Shown in pieces: positions 1 through 8,072 of a stretch of DNA of 58,278 bases. The number at the start of each line of letters is the position of its first letter. Within the stretch, counting starts at the first letter, position 1. Source of the stretch: Nesterenkonia sp. GTDB lineage: Bacteria > Actinomycetota > Actinomycetes > Actinomycetales > Micrococcaceae. The DNA lies in assembly GCF_029265375.1 (NCBI RefSeq), contig NZ_JAJUJJ010000019.1, forward strand, positions 1-58,278, read 5' to 3'. The notes under the pieces were generated by a model, which made no database searches, was not told where the DNA came from, and worked only from the letters and a program-made list of their open reading frames with translations. A program made the position numbers and the translations under genes.

Positions 1-141
1 CCAGCAGCATCTGTTAGCGGTCCAGGACGAGCTCAACCGGCGCCCACGGAAGGTGCTGGGCGGGCAGTCCCCGCTAGAGCTCTTCGACGCCTTGCTATGC
101 TCTGAAGGGTCCAAACGTTGCGACGATCAATAGAACCCGCA
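1..141 (+). mobile_element. right end of an IS30-family insertion sequence
   Basis: The first 141 bases are the 3' end of an insertion sequence that continues beyond the window. The boundary is set by the terminal sequence at 113-141. Read on the minus strand it begins TGCGGGTTCTATTGATCGTC, which resembles the IS30 terminal repeat (TGTAGATTCAATTGGTCAAC) recalled from the family. The transposase C-terminus ends 8 bases before this edge, as is usual in IS30 elements. The element cuts the adjacent ketopantoate-reductase-like gene. The left end and the target duplication are not visible, so whether the element is intact is unknown. Confidence 0.75.
2..133 (+). CDS. IS30-family transposase, C-terminal fragment (partial)
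   Basis: An open frame from the window edge to TAG at 131-133 gives 43 residues containing LNRRPRKVLGGQSPLELFD. This matches the conserved C-terminal signature of IS30 DDE transposases, in which an LN-RPRK-L block is followed by a P-E-F segment. The catalytic DDE core lies upstream, outside the window. The protein would catalyse copy-out transposition of its element. The identification rests on the short motif and on the matching terminal repeat that follows directly. Confidence 0.75.
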   Translation, partial: QQHLLAVQDELNRRPRKVLGGQSPLELFDALLCSEGSKRCDDQ

Positions 142-365
142 AGGTCCCCGGCGTCCAGTTCTGCGGCGCCGATCCCTTCGGCGGTGTTCAGCCGCACCAG
201 GTGCTCACCGTCCGGGCGACGGTAGCGCAGACCATGCTCGGCAATGTGCCGGATCTGCTGCCCGCGTCCGATCAATAAGTGGTCGATCCCGTGCAGGGCC
301 AGTTGGGCGGCGGTGCCGGCGCCGACTGCCCCTGCTCCGATGATCACTGCACGGCGGATGCTCAT
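142..365 (-). pseudogene. 2-dehydropantoate 2-reductase-like gene, truncated by IS30
   Basis: The ATG at 363-365 opens a frame beginning MSIRRAVIIGAGAVGAGTAA. This is the glycine-rich NAD(P)-binding loop (GxGxxG) at the N-terminus of ketopantoate reductase (PanE/ApbA) family proteins. About 74 residues survive before the frame enters the insertion sequence at 141. The remaining open frame (to position 33) is IS sequence and not native protein. A full family member has roughly 300 residues with a second helical catalytic domain, so this fragment cannot be active. Whether it was true PanE or another KPR-family oxidoreductase cannot be told from the Rossmann part alone. Confidence 0.7.
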
Positions 366-374
366 CAGCGGCTC

Positions 375-514
375 CTCACTTTCAGTGTTGCGACGACCCG
401 TCCGGTTCCTGTCCGACTCAGTGTCTGTGTTGCGAGGCTGCCGGCGTCAGGTCGTTCTCCGGCTCCTCAGTGTCAGCGCTCTGGGGCCCTGCCGGCGTCA
501 GGTTTCTGCTCCGG
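375..514. repeat. degenerate tandem repeats of about 42-49 bp
   Basis: Three imperfect units start at about 375, 417 and 466, each opening CTCAC/GTNTC. The first two share a GTGTTGCGA block. Units two and three share an exact 15-mer, CTGCCGGCGTCAGGT, at 438-452 and 487-501, a period of 49. The array fills the gap between the broken reductase gene and the last gene of the trp-end membrane pair, and it runs into that gene's 3' end, so it codes the protein's last residues. Origin unknown. Confidence 0.5.
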
Positions 515-1099
515 TCCGTCGCCGGCGGTGGGGTCGTCGCCCTCCGAGAGTCCGTCCCAGAGGTCGTACTCATCGGCGGACTCGGCAGACGCTGCGGCGG
601 CGGTGCGGCTGTATTTCTTGGTGGAGGTCCGCTGAGGCCAGCGGTGGGAGGTCAGCAGCGCGGTCACAGCGGCGGCGGCCAGCATCGCCGCGGAAGCGGC
701 AGCCAGCCAGGCTCCGGGCTGCACCTGGTAGCTCTGGGCGGCGTCGGTGGTTCCGGTGACCTCCCCGACGGCGGCGGCTGCCGCGGCGGCTGGGTCGGTA
801 AGCGCCCCGATGGCGGAGGCCAGAGCCAGTCCGGCGGCGGCCAGCATCACGGCAGCGATGATCCAGGTGCCGATGCGCCGGGCGATGCTCAGTGCCACTG
901 CCGCTGCCAGGCCCACCAGCGCGATGGCGGCTGCGGTGTCAGCGGCTTGGGCGCCGGTGACCTCCATGGCGTCCACTGCGGCAGTCTCGGCCAGGCCGCT
1001 GACCGAGACCCAAGTCATGGTGGTCGAGGCCAGCAGCGCGGCGGAACTGATGAGGGCTGCCAGCACCACGGTCCGCCGACTGGTCGCATGGCGCCTCAT
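473..1099 (-). CDS. Trp-region conserved membrane protein (Trp_oprn_chp-like), second copy
   Basis: This 208-residue protein has about four hydrophobic segments and an Ala-rich character. It resembles the 'Trp region conserved hypothetical membrane protein' that sits beside trpE/trpC in actinobacteria; its function is unknown. The segments lie at roughly residues 12-32, 55-75, 80-100 and 130-152, and a polar acidic C-terminal tail follows. The ATG at 1097-1099 overlaps the stop of the preceding membrane-protein gene in an ATGA, so the two are probably translationally coupled. The C-terminal residues come from the degenerate repeat at 466-514. It shares layout and motifs (W-V/I-S near the N-terminus, SIARR, P-A-A-A-A) with its neighbour, which suggests tandem duplication. 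Confidence 0.7.
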   Translation of the reverse strand: MRRHATSRRTVVLAALISSAALLASTTMTWVSVSGLAETAAVDAMEVTGAQAADTAAAIALVGLAAAVALSIARRIGTWIIAAVMLAAAGLALASAIGALTDPAAAAAAAVGEVTGTTDAAQSYQVQPGAWLAAASAAMLAAAAVTALLTSHRWPQRTSTKKYSRTAAAASAESADEYDLWDGLSEGDDPTAGDGPEQKPDAGRAPER

Positions 1100-1575
1100 C
1101 GGCTGCTCCTGCTCTCGCCAGTCTCGTCCTCCCAGCCGGGAGAGAACAGCAGCACTCCCAGCGCCCCGGCGGTGACCGCCAAGCTGCCCAGCAGCGCGGC
1201 CCACAGCCCGATTCCGGTGCTGTAGGCAGCTGCCTGCTCGCCGAGCCGGGAGAGCGCCGGCGCCGCGGCGGCTGCCGGGTTGAGCAGCGCCAGCAGAGCG
1301 GCGATCAGCGCGATGACTCCCCCGCCGAGCAGCACTGCGCCCAGCAGGCCGCGGATCCAGCGGCGGGCGATGCTCACCAGCACTCCGGCGATGACGGCGA
1401 CCACGCCGAGGGTGCGCACCAGCGGAGCCATATCCGCACCGGAGAGGCTCAGGTCCCCGGTGCTGATCCAGGTGAACAGGGAGGATCCCAGCAGCAGGAT
1501 GGCGCCTGCTTGGATGACCAGGATCGTATTGCGCCGCTGGAAGAAGTACGCCAGACGGCCTATCAGTTCTGCCAC
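1096..1575 (-). CDS. Trp-region conserved membrane protein (Trp_oprn_chp-like), first copy
   Basis: This 159-residue membrane protein has four hydrophobic segments near residues 18-36, 48-68, 74-96 and 120-143. The SIARR motif follows the second segment, and LLNPAAAAAPALS lies between the third and fourth. It belongs to the uncharacterised membrane family found in actinobacterial trp operons; no catalytic residues are recognised. The start is GTG at 1573-1575 and overlaps the end of trpE by 13 bases. The stop overlaps the next gene by 4 bases. The tight packing behind trpE argues for co-expression with tryptophan synthesis. It is shorter than the second copy because it lacks the acidic tail. 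Confidence 0.7.
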   Translation of the reverse strand: MAELIGRLAYFFQRRNTILVIQAGAILLLGSSLFTWISTGDLSLSGADMAPLVRTLGVVAVIAGVLVSIARRWIRGLLGAVLLGGGVIALIAALLALLNPAAAAAPALSRLGEQAAAYSTGIGLWAALLGSLAVTAGALGVLLFSPGWEDETGESRSSR

Positions 1576-3218
1576 TGCTGGACTCCTTCACGGGCGGGGT
1601 GGGATACGGGCTGCTGGGGGCTGTCACCTGGGGCGTGGCCACGCTCAGCTCCGGTCTCCGGCACCAGGCGGGCTGCCGCCAGGACGGCGCGCAGCGGCGC
1701 GGCGGCTTTGTTCACCGTCTCCTGCCGTTCGGCGTCGTCGTCGGAGTCTGCCACGATGCCGCCGCCGGACTGCACATAGGCTGTGCCTCCGGCCAGTACG
1801 GCGGAGCGGATGGCGATGGCGGCGTCCATGCGTCCGGAGAGATCGAAGTAGCCGACCACTCCCCCGTAGACCCCGCGGCGGGTGGGCTCCCAGGCGTCGA
1901 GCAGCTGCAGCGCCCGGGGTTTGGGGGCTCCGGAGAGTGTCCCGGCCGGGAAGGTGGCGGCCAGCACGTCGTAGGAGGTGGCCGAATCGGCCAGTGTGCC
2001 CTGGACATGGCTGGTCAGGTGCATCACATGGCTGAAGTGCTCGACCGCCATGAACTGGGTGACCTCCACCGAGCCGGGGACGCAGACCTTGGCCAGGTCG
2101 TTGCGGGCCAGGTCCACCAGCATGATGTGCTCGGCGCGCTCCTTCTCATCGGCCAGCAGGTCCTCGGCCAGCTCTCTGTCCTCTGCCGGGGTGGCGCCGC
2201 GGGGCCGTGTCCCGGCGATCGGGTGGGAGACGGCGCGGCGTTCAGCGTCGACGGTGACCAGCGCCTCCGGGGAGGCGCCGACCACCTGGTAGGGCTCCCC
2301 GTCGGGCGTGGCGAAGTTCATCAGGTACATGTACGGGCTGGGGTTCAGCAGCCGCATCATCCGGTAGACAGCCAGGGCGTCGACGTCGGTGTCCACTTCG
2401 AAGCGCCGGGAGACCACGATCTGGAAGACTTCCCCGTCCACAATGGCCTGCTTGGCTTTGCCCAGCACCCCCAAGTACTGCGATTGGTCCCAGCTGTGCC
2501 GCACACGGCTGCTGAGGTCCTGCTCGACCAGCTGGTCCCAGTCGGCCGGGGCGGTGACCACCTCAGGCGCCACCGGCAGGGCCAGCTTGGCGCGCATCGC
2601 CTCCAGCCGGGCCGCTGCGTCCGCATAGGCAGCTGCTGCGCCGGTGGGCCTGCCGTCGCGGTTGATCGCGTTGGCTATCAGGGTGACGGTGCCGTCGCGG
2701 TTGTCGTGGACGGCCAGATCGGAGACCAGGTTCATCGCCAGCTCGGGCAGCCCCAGATCGTCCTGCGGCGGGTGGGGCAGCTTCTCCCAGTGGCGCACTA
2801 CGTCCCACCCGGCGTAGCCGACCATCCCGGAGGCCAGGTGGGGCAGCTCCTCGGTGAAGCTGCGCCGGCCCAGGAACTCCAGGGTGTCGCGGAGCACCTC
2901 GGCGGTGGTTCCCTCGCTCGGCGCTCCGGCAGGCGGGGTGCCCAGCCACACGGCCTTGCCGTCACGTTCGGTCAGCGTGGCCGCAGAGGCGACCCCGATG
3001 AAGCTGTGCCGGTCCCAGGCGGCTCCCGGGGCGGCGGACTCCATCAGGAAGGTGCCGGGGGCCCCGGCGCCGGTGGAGTCGACGGACAGCGCGCGGTAGA
3101 TGCTCAGCGGGGTGTGGGAGTCGGCCAGCAGCCGCAGGGACACCGGAATGACCCGGTGCTCCTGCGCCAGCTTGAGGAACTGATCCTCAGTGGGGGTCAC
3201 GATGCCGAACTGCTGCAT
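1563..3218 (-). CDS. trpE: anthranilate synthase component I
   Basis: TrpE converts chorismate plus ammonia (delivered by TrpG) to anthranilate, the first step of tryptophan synthesis. The 551-residue product has the N-terminal anthranilate synthase domain and the C-terminal chorismate-binding domain. The latter shows GTLSGAPKPRALQLL near residue 425, FQIVVSRRF, IAGTRPRG and the QSGGGIVADSD region. The ATG at 3216-3218 lies two bases beyond the hisI stop. An in-frame extension to 3455 exists, but it runs through hisI and is rejected. No trpG is visible in the window. The C-terminus is a polar tail overlapped by the following membrane-protein gene. Confidence 0.95.
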   Translation of the reverse strand: MQQFGIVTPTEDQFLKLAQEHRVIPVSLRLLADSHTPLSIYRALSVDSTGAGAPGTFLMESAAPGAAWDRHSFIGVASAATLTERDGKAVWLGTPPAGAPSEGTTAEVLRDTLEFLGRRSFTEELPHLASGMVGYAGWDVVRHWEKLPHPPQDDLGLPELAMNLVSDLAVHDNRDGTVTLIANAINRDGRPTGAAAAYADAAARLEAMRAKLALPVAPEVVTAPADWDQLVEQDLSSRVRHSWDQSQYLGVLGKAKQAIVDGEVFQIVVSRRFEVDTDVDALAVYRMMRLLNPSPYMYLMNFATPDGEPYQVVGASPEALVTVDAERRAVSHPIAGTRPRGATPAEDRELAEDLLADEKERAEHIMLVDLARNDLAKVCVPGSVEVTQFMAVEHFSHVMHLTSHVQGTLADSATSYDVLAATFPAGTLSGAPKPRALQLLDAWEPTRRGVYGGVVGYFDLSGRMDAAIAIRSAVLAGGTAYVQSGGGIVADSDDDAERQETVNKAAAPLRAVLAAARLVPETGAERGHAPGDSPQQPVSHPAREGVQQWQN

Positions 3219-3220
3219 GC

Positions 3221-3544
3221 TCAGGCCTCGATCTGCCGGTCGGTGAAGCAGGTGGCGGACCCGGTGTGGCAGGCCGGTCCGGTCTGGCGGACCTGCAGCA
3301 GCACGGTGTCGGCGTCGCAGTCCAGACTGACCGAGACCACTTCCTGCACGTGTCCGGAGGTTTCGCCTTTGACCCACAGCTGTCTGCGGGAGCGTGAGAA
3401 GTAGGTGCCGCGCCGGGTGCGCAGGGTGGTGCTGAGCGCTTCGGCATTCATCCACGCCAGCATCAGCACCGCACCGGTCTCAACGTCCTGGGCGATGGCG
3501 GGCACCAGGCCGTCGTCGTTGTATCGAATCTCTGGCAGGCTCAT
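3221..3544 (-). CDS. hisI: phosphoribosyl-AMP cyclohydrolase
   Basis: HisI opens the adenine ring of phosphoribosyl-AMP, the third step of histidine synthesis. It acts as a zinc-dependent dimer. The 107-residue, single-domain form fits, with hisE encoded separately 2 kb upstream. Visible motifs are [25 protein letters not shown], and the metal-binding cysteines in LDCDAD and in ACHTG-SATC. The ATG at 3542-3544 overlaps the hisF stop by 4 bases, and the stop is followed almost at once by trpE. The gene therefore couples histidine to tryptophan genes within one transcription unit. Confidence 0.95.
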   Translation of the reverse strand: MSLPEIRYNDDGLVPAIAQDVETGAVLMLAWMNAEALSTTLRTRRGTYFSRSRRQLWVKGETSGHVQEVVSVSLDCDADTVLLQVRQTGPACHTGSATCFTDRQIEA

Positions 3545-4305
3545 CGCACCGGGTGTCCTGCCTGCCGCAGCGCATCCTTCACGCGGGCGATCATATCGGC
3601 CGGCCCGAAGTGGAACATACTGGCCGCCAGCACGGCGTCGGCCCCTGCCTCCACCGCCGGCGGGAAGTGTTCGGGGGCTCCGGCTCCGCCGCTGGCGATC
3701 AGTGGGACAGTGGTCACCGCGCGCACTGCGGCGATCATCTCAGTGTCGAATCCGTCCTGAGTGCCGTCGGCGTCGATGGAGTTCAGCAGGATCTCCCCCA
3801 CTCCGCGCTCGGAGGCCTCCCGGCACCAGTCCAGGGCGTCGATGCCGGTGCCGCGGCGGCCCCCGTGGGTGGTGACCTCGTATCCGGAGGGGGTCTGGTC
3901 GCTTCGCCGCACATCGGCCGAGAGCACCAGAACCTGGTTGCCGAAGCGCGCGACGATCTCGTTGATCACCGCAGGCCTGGCCACCGCCGCAGTGTTGATG
4001 GAGGCTTTGTCCGCTCCGACCTTCAGCAGCCGGTCGACGTCGTCCACACTGCGCACCCCGCCGCCGACTGTCAGCGGGATGAAGACCTCCTCCGCAGTGC
4101 GGGTCACCACCTCATAGGTGGTTTCCCGCTCGGCGGTGGAGGCGGTCACGTCCAGGAAGGTCAGCTCATCGGCTCCGGCGGAGTTGTAGCGGTGGGCCAG
4201 CTCCACCGGGTCTCCGGCGTCGCGCAGATCGGCGAAGTTCACGCCCTTGACCACCCGCCCGGCGTCGACGTCCAGGCAGGGGATGACTCGCACCGCCAGA
4301 CTCAT
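3541..4305 (-). CDS. hisF: imidazole glycerol phosphate synthase, cyclase subunit
   Basis: HisF is the TIM-barrel cyclase that pairs with glutaminase HisH to form imidazole glycerol phosphate and AICAR. The 254-residue product begins [20 protein letters not shown]. It carries the first catalytic Asp in CLDVD and the second in LSADVRR, plus the phosphate-binding stretches GGVRS and ASGGAG. The ATG at 4303-4305 is chosen over an in-frame upstream start at 4398, which would overlap hisG. A gap of 28 bases separates it from hisG. Genes hisA, hisB, hisC, hisD and hisH are not in the window. Confidence 0.95.
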   Translation of the reverse strand: MSLAVRVIPCLDVDAGRVVKGVNFADLRDAGDPVELAHRYNSAGADELTFLDVTASTAERETTYEVVTRTAEEVFIPLTVGGGVRSVDDVDRLLKVGADKASINTAAVARPAVINEIVARFGNQVLVLSADVRRSDQTPSGYEVTTHGGRRGTGIDALDWCREASERGVGEILLNSIDADGTQDGFDTEMIAAVRAVTTVPLIASGGAGAPEHFPPAVEAGADAVLAASMFHFGPADMIARVKDALRQAGHPVR

Positions 4306-4333
4306 CGGCGTTCCCCTTTCTGCTTCTGCTGTC

Positions 4334-5224
4334 TCACACCCGGCAGGCGTGGATGGAGAAGACGACGACGGCGCGGGCGCCGATCTCGTAGAGCTCATCC
4401 ATCAGCTGGTTGGTTTTGGTCGCCGGCACCATGGAGCGCACTGCGACCCATCCTTCATCGGCCAGCGGGGAGATGGTGGGCGACTCCAGTCCGGGGGTCA
4501 CCTCGATGGCGGCTTCCAGGTCGCTGCGGCGGACGTCATACTCCATCATCACGTACTGCCGGGCCACCAGCACGCCCTGCAGGCGGCGGATGAGACGCTG
4601 GGTGTCCCGCTCGATGGCGGCGTCGTCGTCGGTGGCTGCCCCGCGCCCGGAGATCAGGATCGCCTCGGAGTGCATCACCGGCTGACCGAAGATCTCCATA
4701 CCGGCTGCCTTGATCGTGTTGCCGGTCTCCACCACATCGGCGATGGCATCGGCCACGCCCAGGCGCACTGCGGACTCCACCGCACCGTCCAGGTGCACCA
4801 CGTCCACATCGGGGATGCCCTGGGTCTGGAACCAGTGGCTGAGCAGCGAATCGTAGGAGGTGGCCACGCGCCGTCCGGCCAGGTCCTCGGCGCGGGAGAA
4901 GCGGCCGTGGGGCCCGGCCAGCCGGAAGGTGGAGCGGCCGAAGCCCAGCCCCATGATCTCTTCGGCGCCGGTCTCCACGCGGGCGTCCTGGAACAGGTCA
5001 CGGCCGGTGATGCCCAGATGCAGGATCCCGGAGCCGACGTAGACCGCCACGTCCCGGGGGCGCAGGTAGAAGAACTCGATGCCGTTCTCCTCGTCCACCA
5101 GGACCAGCTCTTTGCGGTCGCGGCGCTGCAGGTAGCCGGCTTCGGAGAGCATGGCCATCGCGGCCTCGGAGAGCGAGCCCTTATTGGGCACCGCCACACG
5201 CAGCATGGTGCGGTTGTCTGTCAT
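4334..5224 (-). CDS. hisG: ATP phosphoribosyltransferase, long form
   Basis: HisG joins ATP and PRPP in the committed, histidine-inhibited step of histidine synthesis. At 296 residues it is the long hexameric form. The two-lobed catalytic domain begins [15 protein letters not shown]. It is followed by a C-terminal regulatory domain (about residues 220-296, with [13 protein letters not shown] and the [12 protein letters not shown] strand) that binds histidine in this family. The start at 5222-5224 lies just after the hisE stop, preceded by a weak GAGAGA ribosome site. The frame extends upstream to 5359, but that extension is hisE in another frame. Confidence 0.95.
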   Translation of the reverse strand: MTDNRTMLRVAVPNKGSLSEAAMAMLSEAGYLQRRDRKELVLVDEENGIEFFYLRPRDVAVYVGSGILHLGITGRDLFQDARVETGAEEIMGLGFGRSTFRLAGPHGRFSRAEDLAGRRVATSYDSLLSHWFQTQGIPDVDVVHLDGAVESAVRLGVADAIADVVETGNTIKAAGMEIFGQPVMHSEAILISGRGAATDDDAAIERDTQRLIRRLQGVLVARQYVMMEYDVRRSDLEAAIEVTPGLESPTISPLADEGWVAVRSMVPATKTNQLMDELYEIGARAVVVFSIHACRV

Positions 5225-5232
5225 GGTCTCTC

Positions 5233-5496
5233 TCACAGGTAGCGGTAGACGTCCTCGGGCTTCAGCCCGGTGGCCAGCATCATCACCTGCAGGTGGTAGA
5301 TCAGCTGGGAGATCTCCTCGGCGGTGTCCTCGCGGCTCTGGTGCTCGGCGGCCATCCACACTTCGGCGGCCTCTTCGACGATCTTCTTGCCGATCTCATG
5401 GACTCCGGCGTCCAGTGCGGCCACAGTGCCGGATCCGGCGGGGCGCTCCTGGGCTTTCCTGGAGAGTTCGGCGTAGAGATCCTCGAATGTTTTCAC
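5233..5496 (-). CDS. hisE: phosphoribosyl-ATP pyrophosphatase
   Basis: HisE hydrolyses phosphoribosyl-ATP to phosphoribosyl-AMP and pyrophosphate, the second step of histidine synthesis. The 87-residue product is the usual size for the stand-alone MazG-like enzyme. It shows the metal-binding acidic helices [14 protein letters not shown] and [14 protein letters not shown]. It starts with GTG at 5494-5496, five bases after the ribH stop, so histidine genes follow riboflavin genes with no room for a separate promoter or terminator. HisG starts 8 bases downstream. Confidence 0.92.
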   Translation of the reverse strand: MKTFEDLYAELSRKAQERPAGSGTVAALDAGVHEIGKKIVEEAAEVWMAAEHQSREDTAEEISQLIYHLQVMMLATGLKPEDVYRYL

Positions 5497-5501
5497 GGCC
5501 T

Positions 5502-6005
5502 CTAGCCTATGCCTTCACCGCGGAGCTTCGCGATTTCGGCGGCGGCGGCCACCGCGGCGTGCGCGGCCTCGTATCCCTTGTCCTCCCCGGAGCCCTCCAG
5601 CCCGGCGCGGTCGAGGGCCTGGTCCTCGGTGTCGCAGGTGAGCAGCCCGAATCCGATGGGTGTGCGGGTGCTCAGCGCGGCACGATTCAGCCCGTCGGTG
5701 GCAGCGGAGCAGACGTAGTCGAAGTGCGGGGTTCCGCCGCGGATCACCACCCCGAGGGCGATGACGGCGTCGTGCTCGGCTGCCGCTTCAGCGGCCAGCA
5801 GCGGCAGTTCGAAGCTGCCCGGCGCGCGCAGCAGGGTGGGGGTGATCCCCAGGGGTGTGAGGAACCTCTCGGCTCCGGCGATCAGGCCGTCCATCACTGT
5901 GGTGTGCCAGCGGGAGGCGATGACGGCAACTTTCCTTCCCTCTGCCCACCGGCGCAGCTGCTCCAGCTCAGCGGGGTCGATGGTGATGGCTCCAGCACCG
6001 CTCAT
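5502..6005 (-). CDS. ribH: 6,7-dimethyl-8-ribityllumazine synthase
   Basis: RibH condenses the ribityl-pyrimidine from RibD with 3,4-dihydroxybutanone phosphate from RibB to make the lumazine precursor of riboflavin. Members assemble into pentamers or 60-mers. The 167-residue protein contains the conserved [23 protein letters not shown] (with the catalytic His) and [13 protein letters not shown]. The ATG at 6003-6005 overlaps the stop of the ribE-ribBA fusion in an ATGA. The gene is last of the riboflavin block and is followed after five bases by hisE. Confidence 0.95.
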   Translation of the reverse strand: MSGAGAITIDPAELEQLRRWAEGRKVAVIASRWHTTVMDGLIAGAERFLTPLGITPTLLRAPGSFELPLLAAEAAAEHDAVIALGVVIRGGTPHFDYVCSAATDGLNRAALSTRTPIGFGLLTCDTEDQALDRAGLEGSGEDKGYEAAHAAVAAAAEIAKLRGEGIG

Positions 6006-8071
6006 GGTCGCTCCTTGATGTTCTCGTTCTGTTCGTTCAGCGCCAGATGGTCGAGCATATGGGCCATCTTGTCCCGCTTGGTGCGCAGATAGCGGGCATT
6101 GTCCGGGTGGACGACGCCGTTGGAGGGGACGTGGGTGACCTTCAGGCCGGTGGCCGAGAGCGCCTGGACCTTGGCCGGGTTGTTGGTCAGCAGCCGCAGT
6201 CTGGAGATCCCGGCGGAGTGCAGGATGGCGGCCGCACCGGTGAAGTCGCGCAGCTCTGCTGCCAGGCCGAGCATCTCATTGGCCTCTACGGTGTCGGCGC
6301 CCTCCTCCTGCAGCTTGTAGGCCCGCAGCTTATTGGCCAGGCCGATGCCGCGGCCCTCGTGGCCGCGCAGGTAGAGCAGGTGTCCGCCTTCGGCGTCGAT
6401 GGTCTCCAGGGCGGAGGCCAGCTGGCTGCCGCAGTCGCAGCGGTGGGAGTGCAGCACATCCCCGGTGAGGCACTCAGAGTGCAGCCGCACCAGCGGGTTC
6501 TCCGCATCGGCCTGCTGGGCGGAGAGCAGGATGTGCTCGTGCCCGGTGGCGTGCTCGATCCACACTTGGGCGGTGAAGATGCCGAAGTCGGTGGGGAGGG
6601 TGACCCGCGGGCCTCCGGTGACCAGCGCAGCAGCCTCCTGGCGCGGGACCTCCCAGGAGGTGAGGTAGGACTCGCGGACCGCATCGGGCTTGGCCGTCCC
6701 GCCGCGGTACTCGATCAGGTCCGCGATGCTGATCAGCGCCAGGTCGTGGGTGTCGGCGAACTCCCGCAGGGCCGGCAGCCGCATCATGGTGCCGTCGTCG
6801 TGGGTGAGTTCGCAGATGATCCCCACCCCGGGGTAGCCGGCGAGCCGGCAGAGGTCCACGGCGGCCTCGGTGTGGCCCTCCCGGCCCAGCACGCCCTGCG
6901 GATCGGCGATGAGCGGGAACATATGGCCCGGACGGGTGAGGTCCTCCGCGGTGCTGGCCGGATCCGCCAGCACCCGGGCGGTGATGCTGCGGTCGGCGGC
7001 GCTGATGCCGGTGCTGGTCACCGTCACCGCATCACAGCTGATGGTGTAGGCGGTGCCCTTGGGGTCGGTGTTGTTCGCCACCATGGGGGGCAGTCCCAGG
7101 TGGGCGGCGCGTTCGGAGGTCATCGGCACGCAGACCACCCCGGAGGTGTGCCGGATGGTCAGGGCCATCAGCTCCCCGGTGGCGGCCGCGGCCGGGAAGA
7201 TGAGGTCTCCTTCGTTCTCCCGGTCGGCGTCGTCGACCACCACCACCGGGCGTCCTTTGGCGAGCTGGTTCAGCGCCACTTCAATGGGGTCCAGCACCGG
7301 GGCTGGTGTGGTGGGCTTCGGCAGCGACGGCAGGGGCTGCTCCTGTGCGCTGCGGGCGTGCGACCGGTCCAACGACCTGCCGGGTGACTCGTCCGACGTT
7401 CCACCGGCGGGCGTGGTATCCGGCTCTTCGCCGTCGGTGGCCGCATCTGCGCCGAGTCCTTGGGCGCCTGCGGCCAGGCGGAGCATGCGGCGGGTGTACT
7501 TGGCCAGGACATCGACCTCAATATTGGCCGCATCCCCGATCTGCTTATCCCCCAGGGTGGTCTCAGCCAGGGTGGTGGGGATCAGACCGACCTCGAACCA
7601 GGCCGCCTGGCTCTCGGTGCCCACCGCGGTGACGGTCAGGGAGACCCCGTCGACGGCGATGGAGCCCTTCTCCGCGATATAGCCGGCCAGATGCTCCGGG
7701 ATGCTGAACCGGTGTCGGCCGTCGTTGAGGTCCCGGTCGATCAGCTGCGCGATGCCGTCCACGTGGCCCTGGACCACATGGCCGTCCAGGCGGGCTCCGG
7801 CGGGCAGGCAGCGCTCCAGGTTCACCCGGTCTCCGGGGGTGGTCTCGGCGAAGGTGGTCCGCTTCAGGGTTTCGGGGATGAGCTCCACGGTCAGCCGCTC
7901 GCCCTGGATCTCCACTGCAGAGACGCAGACCCCGTTGACGGCGATGGAGCCGCCCAGCTGCAGGCCCTCAGTGTGGCCGGGCGCGTCGAAGGTAAGCCGC
8001 TCCACGCCTTTGGTGGGATCGGGGCCGCGCTCGATGACCTGGCCGGTGCCGGTGATGATTCCGGTGAACAT
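6002..8071 (-). CDS. trifunctional riboflavin synthase / DHBP synthase / GTP cyclohydrolase II fusion
   Basis: A single 689-residue open frame carries three riboflavin enzymes. Residues 1-200 are riboflavin synthase alpha (MFTGII start, VNGVCVSA in the first barrel, VDGVSLTV in the second). Residues 201-258 are a polar Pro/Ser linker. Residues 259-465 are 3,4-dihydroxybutanone-4-phosphate synthase ([24 protein letters not shown]). Residues 480-689 are GTP cyclohydrolase II, with zinc ligands in [20 protein letters not shown] and HEGRGIGL. All hallmark residues are present, so all three parts should be active. RibBA fusion is common; joining RibE ahead of it is not the usual arrangement. The ATG at 8069-8071 follows the ribD stop closely. 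No stop, repeat or ambiguity is seen in the linker, so a sequencing artefact looks unlikely. Confidence 0.92.
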   Translation of the reverse strand: MFTGIITGTGQVIERGPDPTKGVERLTFDAPGHTEGLQLGGSIAVNGVCVSAVEIQGERLTVELIPETLKRTTFAETTPGDRVNLERCLPAGARLDGHVVQGHVDGIAQLIDRDLNDGRHRFSIPEHLAGYIAEKGSIAVDGVSLTVTAVGTESQAAWFEVGLIPTTLAETTLGDKQIGDAANIEVDVLAKYTRRMLRLAAGAQGLGADAATDGEEPDTTPAGGTSDESPGRSLDRSHARSAQEQPLPSLPKPTTPAPVLDPIEVALNQLAKGRPVVVVDDADRENEGDLIFPAAAATGELMALTIRHTSGVVCVPMTSERAAHLGLPPMVANNTDPKGTAYTISCDAVTVTSTGISAADRSITARVLADPASTAEDLTRPGHMFPLIADPQGVLGREGHTEAAVDLCRLAGYPGVGIICELTHDDGTMMRLPALREFADTHDLALISIADLIEYRGGTAKPDAVRESYLTSWEVPRQEAAALVTGGPRVTLPTDFGIFTAQVWIEHATGHEHILLSAQQADAENPLVRLHSECLTGDVLHSHRCDCGSQLASALETIDAEGGHLLYLRGHEGRGIGLANKLRAYKLQEEGADTVEANEMLGLAAELRDFTGAAAILHSAGISRLRLLTNNPAKVQALSATGLKVTHVPSNGVVHPDNARYLRTKRDKMAHMLDHLALNEQNENIKERP

Positions 8072-8072
8072 G

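Noticed and set aside
3541-4398. Longer hisF start at 4398
   Set aside because: The extra 31 residues overlap hisG and lack family similarity; the conserved N-terminus starts at 4305.
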